Part shown: positions 26,637 through 36,400 of the stretch, one piece after another | Layout: every line of letters begins with the position of its first letter | How positions within the stretch are numbered: the stretch's first letter is position 1 | Notes under the pieces: generated by a model | What the model saw: only the letters and a program-made list of their open reading frames with translations | Database searches by the model: none | Told to the model about the DNA's origin: nothing | Assembly: GCA_024398135.1 (NCBI GenBank) | Contig: CP073750.1 | Span: forward strand, 1,984,001-2,048,000 | DNA length: 64,000 nucleotides | Reading direction: 5' to 3' | Origin: a bacterium SCSIO 12643 | GTDB taxonomy: Bacteria; Bacteroidota; Bacteroidia; Flavobacteriales_G; Salibacteraceae | Program-made: the position numbers and the translations under genes

Positions 26637-27329
26637 TTATTGTTTGGAATTTAGAAGTTGTTGAATGAGTTTAGGAACTTTATCACTTGCTTTTTCTTTG
26701 AATAGCTTTATGTGATGAGGTACATCAATCTCATCTGCGTGTGGGTCGATAAGGAATATTTGGCATGAAGGAGGTACTGCATGAATTAGACCAGCTGCAG
26801 GATATACTTGTAAGCTTGTACCAATAATAATGAGAATATCCGCTTTTTGACACTTCTCATGTGCATCTTCAATTAATGGAACATCTTCACCAAACCAAAC
26901 GACATGTGGACGCATTTGTTCTCCGGAAGGAGTGAGATCTCCAAGTTTAATATCCTGGTATTCGATATCCATGATTGGAGTGTGTGAAAATTCGCCTTTG
27001 GCTTGAGTTAGAAGTCCATGTAGATGCAGAACATTTTTAGAACCTGCCTGCTCATGTAGATTGTCTACATTTTGAGTAATGATCTCAACATGGAAGTGAT
27101 TTTGTAGTTCGGCTAGTGAAAGGTGGGCAGAATTGGGTTTGACCTTTTGGAGTTCTTTTCTTCTGAAATTGTAAAAGTCTAAAACGAGTTGCTTGTTGTT
27201 ATTCCAGGCTTCTGGGGTGGCTACCTCGTAAATACTATAGTTGTTCCATAACCCATTGGATGCTCTAAATGTGGCAAGTCCACTTTCGGCACTTATTCCA
27301 GCTCCAGTAAGTACAACGATGTTTTTCAT
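26637..27329 (-). CDS. NAD-dependent protein deacylase (sirtuin) without zinc cysteines
   Basis: A sirtuin that removes acyl groups from lysines using NAD. It has 230 aa. The NAD-binding motif GAGISAESGLATFR starts at residue 9, QNVDNLHEQAG at 86-96, and the catalytic base is H104 in LHLHGLL. Y53 and R56 in DFYNFRR match the Tyr/Arg pair that gives class III (CobB/SIRT5-type) enzymes a preference for succinyl- or malonyl-lysine. The usual four zinc-binding cysteines between the catalytic His and RPHVVWFGE are absent. I believe this form is common in Bacteroidota. It is convergent with the cysteine-rich cargo gene. Confidence 0.88.
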   Translation of the reverse strand: MKNIVVLTGAGISAESGLATFRASNGLWNNYSIYEVATPEAWNNNKQLVLDFYNFRRKELQKVKPNSAHLSLAELQNHFHVEIITQNVDNLHEQAGSKNVLHLHGLLTQAKGEFSHTPIMDIEYQDIKLGDLTPSGEQMRPHVVWFGEDVPLIEDAHEKCQKADILIIIGTSLQVYPAAGLIHAVPPSCQIFLIDPHADEIDVPHHIKLFKEKASDKVPKLIQQLLNSKQ

Positions 27330-27555
27330 AGTTGAAATGTGTATGGTAGCAAGATAAAATGGATGAGGTGCATTCGCAAATTTTGAATATGAAATAATTC
27401 TTGTGTTTAAATAGAGAGGAGAGGTGGTTAAGGTGATATCTATTATTTAGATTTGCCAGTTAGAACAAGAATGTTTTTTAAAATACTATGTGTTAGGGGA
27501 AAGTGTTTTACCAGAAAGAACATCGATTGATAATTGAGAAATTACGATTTATCGT

Positions 27556-29826
27556 ATGAAGATAAGAAAGAATGAGGCCTTAAACTATCATGCAGAAGGC
27601 CGACCGGGGAAAATAGCAGTTGTACCAACAAAACCATATAATACGCAGAGAGATTTGTCTTTGGCGTATTCACCCGGAGTAGCTGAGCCATGTAAAGAGA
27701 TTGCTTTGAATAAGCAAGATGTATATAGATATACGGCTAAAGGTAATTTGGTAGCTGTAATTTCTAATGGAACTGCAGTATTGGGGCTTGGGAATATAGG
27801 CCCTGAAGCTTCTAAGCCGGTAATGGAGGGTAAAGGCTTGTTATTCAAGATATTTTCTGATATTGATGTTTTCGATATAGAGGTAGATGCAACGAATGTT
27901 GATGAGTTTGTAAGAACTGTAAAGAATATTGCACCAACGTTTGGTGGAATTAATTTGGAAGATATTAAAGCTCCAGAAGCATTTGAAATTGAGGCTAGAT
28001 TAAAGGAGGAATTAGATATTCCGGTGATGCATGATGATCAGCATGGTACTGCGATCATTTCTGCTGCGGCATTAATAAATGCTTTGGAACTAGCCAACAA
28101 AAAAATAGAAAAGATAAAGATTGTTGTTAATGGTGCTGGAGCGGCAGCCATTATGTGTGCGAGATTATATGTGAAGTTGGGAGCAAAACTTGAAAACATA
28201 TTTATGTTGGATAGTAAAGGGGTGATTAATGCTGAAAGAGGAGAGTTGCCTTCAACAAAAGAAGCCTTTAGAAATAAAACAACGATGAGTTCATTACAAG
28301 AGGTGATCAGGGATGCAGATGTGTTCTTAGGTCTTTCCAAGGGTAATGTTTTATCGCAAGATATGGTACGTTCCATGGCTAAGAACCCGATTGTTTTTGC
28401 ATTGGCAAATCCCGTGGCGGAAATTTCTTATGCTGATGGAATAGCTTCAAGAGATGATATCATTATGGCCACAGGACGTAGCGATGCGCCAAATCAAGTG
28501 AATAATGTTTTAGGGTTCCCTTATATATTTAGAGGGGCATTAGATGTTAGAGCAACTTCTATTAATGAAGAGATGAAGTTAGCAGCGGTTAAGGCATTGG
28601 CTAGTTTGGCAAAAGAACCCGTTCCTGAGGAGGTCATAGAAGCTTATAATGAAAAGAATCTGACATTCTCAAAGGAATATATTATACCAAAACCTCTGGA
28701 TCATAGATTGATTACAGCAGTGTCCATTGCGGTGGCAAAAGCAGCAGTTGAAAGTGGTGTGGCAAGAGAACCGATTGAAGATTGGGTGGCTTATAAGAGA
28801 GAGCTTCAAAAAAGATTAGGTATTGATAATACCATGATGAAAAGGTTGGAGGCTAGAGCTAAAAAAGATCCGCAAAGAATTGTTTTTGCTGAGGCACATG
28901 ATGTAAAAGTGTTAAAAGCGGCACAATCTGTAGCGGACAGAGGGTTAGCAAAACCAATATTACTAGGTAAGGACACGAAGATTGACCGTTTAGCAAATGA
29001 ATTTGCCATTGATATTTCAGGATGTGAAATTATTGATGCCAGAAGTGAAGAGACGGAGGAGCTACGTAATAGTTTTGGTAAGATGTTCTTTGAAAAAAGA
29101 AAACGTAAAGGATTAACGTTGCCTGAAGCTAAGAAACTCATGCGGGAGCGAAATTATTTTGCGGCAGGTATGATTGAAGCAGGAGTGGCAGATGCTGCGA
29201 TTTCAGGTTTGACCAGGAATTATCCGGATACGATTCGTCCAGCATTACAGGTAGTAGGAAAAGATAAAGACGCATTGAGAATTGTTGGGATGTATGTGTT
29301 GATTACCAAAAGAGGGCCTATGTTCTTTGCAGATACAACTATCAACTATAATCCAACGTCAGAAGAGCTAGTGGACATTACATTACAAGTAAATGATGCT
29401 GTCAGACGTATGAAAGTAAAGCCTGTAATTGCAATGTTGTCGTATTCTAATTTTGGTTCGTCTTCCGGTGGAGAGGCCAAGAAAGTGGCAGATGCAGTTG
29501 AAATATTACATAGGGAATACCCGGAAATTCTGGTGGATGGAGAAATGCAAGCCAATTTTGCTTTGGATACCGAATTATTAGAAGAAATTTTCCCATTTTC
29601 GCAACTTGTAAATCAAAAGGTTAATACATTTATATTTCCAAACTTAGGTGCAGGGAATATTGCGTATAAAATGTCGCAGCAATTAGCGGCATCCGATGCC
29701 ATCGGTCCTATATTGCTTGGAATGCATAGGCCTTTCCATGTACTTCAATTAGGAAGTACAGTACGTGAGATAATTAATATGGTAACTATTGCGTCAATTG
29801 ATGCGCAGGCTAAAAAAAGTGAATGA
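27556..29826 (+). CDS. maeB: NADP-dependent malic enzyme with C-terminal phosphotransacetylase-like domain
   Basis: Decarboxylates malate to pyruvate, making NADPH. It has 756 aa, the length of the two-domain MaeB type. The malic enzyme domain (about 1-430) shows SLAYSPGVAEPC, HDDQHGTAI and the NAD(P)-binding GAGAAAIMCARL. The C-terminal domain (about 430-750) resembles phosphotransacetylase but acts in regulation in characterised MaeB enzymes. A TAGATTTG -7-like box lies at 27448-27455. The stop codon overlaps the ruvA start (ATGA), so the two genes are translationally coupled. Confidence 0.95.
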   Translation: MKIRKNEALNYHAEGRPGKIAVVPTKPYNTQRDLSLAYSPGVAEPCKEIALNKQDVYRYTAKGNLVAVISNGTAVLGLGNIGPEASKPVMEGKGLLFKIFSDIDVFDIEVDATNVDEFVRTVKNIAPTFGGINLEDIKAPEAFEIEARLKEELDIPVMHDDQHGTAIISAAALINALELANKKIEKIKIVVNGAGAAAIMCARLYVKLGAKLENIFMLDSKGVINAERGELPSTKEAFRNKTTMSSLQEVIRDADVFLGLSKGNVLSQDMVRSMAKNPIVFALANPVAEISYADGIASRDDIIMATGRSDAPNQVNNVLGFPYIFRGALDVRATSINEEMKLAAVKALASLAKEPVPEEVIEAYNEKNLTFSKEYIIPKPLDHRLITAVSIAVAKAAVESGVAREPIEDWVAYKRELQKRLGIDNTMMKRLEARAKKDPQRIVFAEAHDVKVLKAAQSVADRGLAKPILLGKDTKIDRLANEFAIDISGCEIIDARSEETEELRNSFGKMFFEKRKRKGLTLPEAKKLMRERNYFAAGMIEAGVADAAISGLTRNYPDTIRPALQVVGKDKDALRIVGMYVLITKRGPMFFADTTINYNPTSEELVDITLQVNDAVRRMKVKPVIAMLSYSNFGSSSGGEAKKVADAVEILHREYPEILVDGEMQANFALDTELLEEIFPFSQLVNQKVNTFIFPNLGAGNIAYKMSQQLAASDAIGPILLGMHRPFHVLQLGSTVREIINMVTIASIDAQAKKSE

Positions 29827-30404
29827 TAGAGTATTTAAAAGGTAGATTAACCGAAAAGAACCCAAGTTACGTAGTTATCGAATGTAATGGGGTTGGATAT
29901 TACTTGAATATTTCTTTGCATACATACAGCGCCATCGGTGATGGAGAAGCTTTAAGTTTATATACACATTTAGCGATTCGTGAAGATGCACATGTGCTTT
30001 ATGGTTTTGCGGAAAAAGAAGAACGCCAGTTTTTTAGACAGTTGATTTCGGTTTCAGGTGTTGGTGCAACCACTGCGCAATTGGTGCTGTCTTCGTTAAA
30101 TCCAAAGGATGCTATGGCTGCGATTTTGAATGGCGAGGTGGCCACTTTACAATCCGTAAAAGGAATTGGAGGTAAAACAGCACAAAGAATAATTATTGAT
30201 TTAAAAGACAAAATAGGGAAATTGGATGCGATTTCTGATATTTCTTTGACCCCACACAATACCAATCGCCAAGAGGCGTTATCTGCATTGTTTGCTTTAG
30301 GATTTGATAAAAATAAATCATCAAAAATGGTGGACTCTTTATTGAAAACCAATGCAGATATGCCAGTTGAAGAACTTGTAAAATCAGCACTTAAAAAATT
30401 ATAG
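29823..30404 (+). CDS. ruvA: Holliday junction branch migration protein RuvA
   Basis: RuvA binds four-way DNA junctions and loads the RuvB helicase. It has 193 aa. The N-terminal OB fold starts MIEYLKGRLTEKNP, and two helix-hairpin-helix motifs are visible, ISVSGVGATTAQLVL and QSVKGIGGKTAQRIIIDLK. The C-terminal RuvB-contacting helices (after about residue 145) are also present. It overlaps maeB by four bases and is followed after 16 bases by sprA. The order maeB-ruvA-sprA-gcvH is one I recall from other flavobacteria. Confidence 0.96.
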   Translation: MIEYLKGRLTEKNPSYVVIECNGVGYYLNISLHTYSAIGDGEALSLYTHLAIREDAHVLYGFAEKEERQFFRQLISVSGVGATTAQLVLSSLNPKDAMAAILNGEVATLQSVKGIGGKTAQRIIIDLKDKIGKLDAISDISLTPHNTNRQEALSALFALGFDKNKSSKMVDSLLKTNADMPVEELVKSALKKL

Positions 30405-30420
30405 TGTAGGTTAATTATTA

Positions 30421-33400
30421 TTGGAATTGGGGAATAATTACAGGATAAAATTTTTGCTCATTGTTGTCTTCGCATTATTGTGCGATAACGCAGTTGTGTA
30501 TGCTGGGGAAGCATCTGAGTGGAATTATTATGCGCAAAACCCAATAGATTCGGGCGATAGCGATTCTATTAATCTGGTATATCCATACGAAGATAATAGT
30601 GTAAGTCCTTTTAATTCCGGAGAGTCGCCAATCAACCTGGGAGATCCTTCCAATATCAATCAGGAAGTTCAATATGATCCGGTAACCGGTAATTATTATA
30701 TCGTTTCAAAGATCGGTGATACCCTGGATTATCGACCTATTAACTATATGACGTTTGAGGAATATCTGGATTACGATTTGGATCAGGCTTTATCTAAGTA
30801 TTGGAAGGATAAAAATGCTACGGAGAGTGAATTAAGTAAAGACGATGATAAGAGTAAAGATCTTATACCGTCTTTGAATGTTGATAGTAAGGGGTTCGAT
30901 AACATTTTTGGAGGAAATACGATTGATATTCGCCCGAGTGGATCCGCTCAGATTAAGTTTGGTTTAAAAAATTCAAAGACTCAGAATCCTGCTTTATCAG
31001 AAAGACAAAGAAGTATTACCACGTTTGACTTTGATCAACAAATTCAGGTGAATCTGATTGGAAATATCGGGGATAAAATGAAAATGTCCATTAACTATAA
31101 TACTGAAGCGACATTTGACTTTGAGAATCAGGTCAAGGTTGATTTCACGGGTTATGATGACGATATTATTCAAAAGATCGAGGCGGGTAACGTAAGCTTG
31201 CCACTATCAGGGTCTTTAATTACAGGGTCCCAAAGTTTATTTGGGTTGAAGACCAAGTTGAAATTCGGAAGACTGGAGGTGACATCGGTCTTTTCGCAAC
31301 AAAGAGGTAAGAAGGAAGAAATTGAAGTAAAGGGAGGAGCTCAGGTTAAAGAATACGAGTTAAAGGCAGATGAATATGATGAAAACAGACACTACTTTAT
31401 TTCGCATTTTTTCAGGGATAACTACGAGCAAGCTATGTCAAGTCCACCTTTTGTGAGTTCTCCAATAAATGTAACTCGAATTGAAGTTTGGGTGACCAAT
31501 AACAATAACACGACCCAAAACACGCGAAACCTAATTGCATTCCAGGATTTAGGGGAAGCCGATCCGGATAAAGTGTTTAATCAAAATGGAACCGGACCTT
31601 TACAAGTCACTTCAACGAATGGGTTCCCGAATAATCAGGCAAATACCCTATATAATGCGGTAAATATTCCTGAAGTGAAGGGATATGATCAATCAACACC
31701 AGCGCTTGCTGCTTTAGGATACATTGCACAAGAAGATTATCAAAAAGTTGGTTTAGCAAGGTTGTTGACCGAGAATGAATATACGTTTAATCCGCAGCTT
31801 GGGGTGATTTCATTGAATATGGAAATGCAACCAAATCAGGTGTTATCCGTAGCGTTTCAATATACTTATCAAAGTCAGGTGTATCAGGTTGGGGAATTTT
31901 CAACAGACGTAGTAAACAGTCAGGCCATATTTACGAAAATGTTGAAGAGTTCGAAGATTAACACCAATGCTCCGATGTGGGACTTGATGATGAAAAACGT
32001 GTATTCTATTGGTGCATATCAGGTACAGAAAGAGAACTTTAAGTTTGATATCTGGTATTTAGATAGAAGAACAGGAGTGCCAACGAACTATATTCCTTCC
32101 GGTCCTGCGAATGTAAGTGGTCTTCCTTTGATTCAGGTGATGAATTTGGATAAGATGGATAGAAATATGAACCCTGGGCCTGATGGGGTTTTTGACTTTT
32201 TGTCCGGGCCATCAAATCTGCCATATATCAATCCTAAAAATGGAAAGGTGTTCTTCCCGGTATTGGAGCCGTTTGGTAGTCATATTCATAATATTTCAGG
32301 AGGCGATGCAGAGTTTATTGATAAGTATGCCTTTGATTCTTTGTATACGAATACAAAGCCTGATGCGCGGGCGAAATTTCCAAATAAGAATAGATTCTAT
32401 TTTAAAGGAAAGTACGAGTCTTCCGTGAGCAACGAAATTTCTGTTGGTGCAATGCAAATTCCGCAAGGGTCGGTTAAGGTAACTGCCGGTGGACGTGAAT
32501 TGGTTGAGGGGTCGGATTATCAGGTAGATTATAATCTGGGTAGAGTGAAGATTTTAAATCAAGGATTATTGGAGTCAGGTATTCCGATTAAGATTTCATT
32601 AGAGAGTAATTCATTATTCAATATTCAAACCAAGACATTATTAGCTTCCAGATTTGATTATAAAATCTCTAAAGATTTTGTAGTTGGTGGTACGATTATG
32701 AATTTGTCTGAGCGTCCTTTGACGCAAAAAACAAGCTATGGCGATGAGCCCATATCGAATACGGTTTGGGGAGTGGACGGAACATATCGATCAGAATCTC
32801 AGTTTTTAACACGAATGGTAGATAATTTGCCGGGGATTGACACGAAAGAAAAATCGAACTTTCAGGTAACCGGTGAGTTCGCACAATTTATTCCTGGACA
32901 CTCAAAGGCCATTGGAAAATCTGGAACCTCATATATTGATGACTTTGAAGGAAGTCAATCTACCATTGATTTGAGATCAAGAACATCCTGGTCATTAGCT
33001 TCTATTCCTCAGAATCAGCCCGCGTTATTTCCTGAGGCAAGCTTGGTTAACAATACAGCACTTGGTTTTAATAGAGCTTTGTTTTCATGGTATACTATTG
33101 ATCCATTATTTTTTAGGAATGACTCCCGGACACCTGATCATATTAAAAATGATCCGGCTATGCAGAGTAATCACTTCATGAGAGAGATTACCGTGACTGA
33201 GGTTTTCGAAAATCAACAGGTGAGTAGTGTGCAAAATCAAAATATTCCAACATTGGATATGGCATTTTATCCAAGTGAAAAAGGTCAGAATAACTATGAT
33301 TTTGATGGTAGAGACTCTATTGGTAATGTGTATAGTGCAGGTATTAATCCGCAGGATGGAACATTATTAGAACCAGAAACCAGATGGGGAGGGATTCAAA

Positions 33401-36400
33401 GAAAGATTGACCAGCAAAACTTTGAGGCGTTAAATATTGAGTATATCCAGGTATGGGTAATGGACCCGTTTAACGAAGATTATGAGGGAGGAAATGACGA
33501 TGGTACATTATATATCAACCTGGGATCAGTTTCTGAGGATGTGCAAAGAGATGGTCAAAACTTTTTTGAGAATGGTTTGGTCTCTCCGCCTACGGATATC
33601 GCAACCGAACCTTTTACCAGTGCATGGGGTCGATACACTCCTGGAAATCAAATTGTAGATGGGTTTGATAATGATCCGGATGCGCGTCAATATCAGGATG
33701 TTGGTTTAGATGGGATGCGAGATGTGGAAGAAGGTGAATTCTTTAGTGAATATGCAAGTAATATTGCTGGTATTCCAAACCTTGAAAATGATATTTCACA
33801 GGATAACTTCGTGTATTTCAGAGCTGATGCTTATGATAATCAACAGGCAGATATTTTAACCCGATACAAAAAGTTTAATGGTTATGAAGGGAACTCTCCA
33901 TTATCGACAAGTGCAGGAGCAGCAGCGGTGGGGTCAACCCGACCAAACCAGGAAGATATTAATAAGGATAAGAATATTGACGAAACGGAATCATACTGGC
34001 AATATAAAGTAAAAGTAAGCCGTGCGGATTTTAACAGAAATAACATTGGAAATAACTATATCACAGATGTTCGAACTGCGGTGATTCCTACAAAGGATGG
34101 TAGAACCAGAGAAATTGATTGGTATCAGTTAAAAATTCCGATTCGCCAGGGGGAGCCAATAGGAGGGATTAGAGATTTTAGATCCATCCGTTTCATGAGG
34201 GTGTTTATGAGAGGGTTTGAAAATCAGGCGATCATGCGTTTTGCCAGATTGGAATTGGTAAGAGGGGAATGGAGAAAGTTTGAAGGAACATTGGAAGATC
34301 CGGGTGATTATATTTTGGGAGATGACTTTACAAACTTTGACGTGTCTGCAGTAAATATTGAGGTGAATTCCTCAAAAGAGCCTGTCAACTATGTGTTGCC
34401 TCCATTTATTCAACGGGAGATTAATGTCGGTTCAACCAACCTGAATCAATTGAATGAGCAATCTTTAGCATTAAACATTTGTGAGTTGCCAGATGGACAA
34501 GGTAGAGCGGTGTACCGTACGTTTGATTTAGATGTTCTTTCCTATAATACGATTAAGATGTTTGTCCATGCCGAATCGTATGAAAATGAATCTCCGGTGA
34601 ATGATGGAGATTTAGTAGCTTTTATGCGGGTAGGAACAGATTTTGAAAATAACTATTATGAGTATGAAATTCCACTAAAGATTACGTTACCAGGACAGTA
34701 TAATGGAGATGATGATCAGCAAAGATTGTTTGTTTGGCCTGAGGCGAATAATATGGAAGTCTCACTGAATGACTTCAAAGACATCAAAATCCAGCGAAAT
34801 AAAGAGGCTATTGTATCTGGAGGTGGTGCTGCGAATTTTGATACGCCATATTCGGTTAAAAAAGGAAAAGCAAAAGTATCAGTTGTAGGTAATCCAAGTT
34901 TGAATGGTGTTAAAACAATTATGTTGGGTATTCGAAACCCAAGAAAAGAAGTAGGTGACGAAGATGATGATGGAGAAGGAAAATGTGCTGAAATCTGGTT
35001 TAATGAGTTGAGGTTAACGGATTTTGATGATCAAAGTGGTTGGGCATCTATCGTAACAGCAAATGCAAAACTTGCGGATTTTGCTACAGTTTCTGTTTCA
35101 GGTAGTATGAGTACACCTGGATGGGGAAGTATCGATAAAAAGATTAGTGAGAGACAAAGAGAAACCAGACAGGATTTAGATGTGCAGGCAAATGTGGAAT
35201 TAGGTAAGTTCTTTGGTAAAAAATCCGGGGTGAAGATTCCAACTTATGTAGGTTATACGGTAGGTATTGTGAAGCCACAGTTTGCGCCTTTAGCTCCCGA
35301 TATTGAATTTGAAAAATATGTAAAAGAAGCTTTCCCTGCCGGGAGAGAACAAGATTCGGTGCGTAACGTGCAGCAAAAAGTCGTTACCCGAAAGAGTTTG
35401 AATTTTACGAATGTTAGAAAAGAAAGAACCGATACGAAGAAGAAAAAGAAGGTATATGATATTTCAAATTTTGCCTTGAATTACTCTTACAACTCAACCG
35501 AGATGCATGATTTCGAAACGGAATTTGATAATATGAAATCATATCGAGGCGGAATTTCTTATAACTATTCTTCTGCGCCCAAAAACATTAAGCCTTTTAC
35601 AAAGAGTAAATTCTTAAATAGCACAAAGTGGTTGGCTTTAGTGAAAGACATTAACTTTTATCCATATCCTAAATCATTTAGTTTTTCTACAGATGTAAAT
35701 CGTCAATATCAGGAGTCCAGAACCAGAAATAATAATCCTGAGTTATTAAATACGATACCGGTTTATGTAAATAAAACATTCGATTGGAATAGAAACTATG
35801 CGGTACGATGGGATATAACCAGAGCAATTAAATTGGACTTTACCGCGCGAAATAAATCTTTGATTGAAGAGTCTGCGGGTAGACCAAGTGATTCGCTGGA
35901 TATTTGGAAAGAAACAGTTAGAAATAGTATTCGAGATTTTGGAACTAATCTGAATTATAACCATGCATTTAATGGAACCTGGGCGATCCCGTTGAATAAG
36001 ATTCCGGCATTGGATTGGACGAATAGTACATTCAAATACGGGTCTACATACAGTTGGGTGAGAGCACCATTTATATCTGACAATTCAGAGACTGGGGGGT
36101 TAGGGAATACGATCCAAAATACGCAGACGATGCAGATAAATGGAACTTTGAATTTTGTAAATCTGTACAACAAATCAAAGTATCTCAAAAAGGTGAACTC
36201 TAAGAGACCAACCGCAAAAAAGAAAAATGATAAGAAGAAAACGGAGGATAAAAAGGACAATAACGATACAACAAAAACCAAGACTAAAAAGCCTAAAAAA
36301 GATGGGCCGCCAAGTTTTGTAGATGGTATTTCCAGAGTGTTGATGATGGTGCGAAAAGGGAATGCAAGTTATAGTGTAACTAACGGAATCATGTTGCCGG

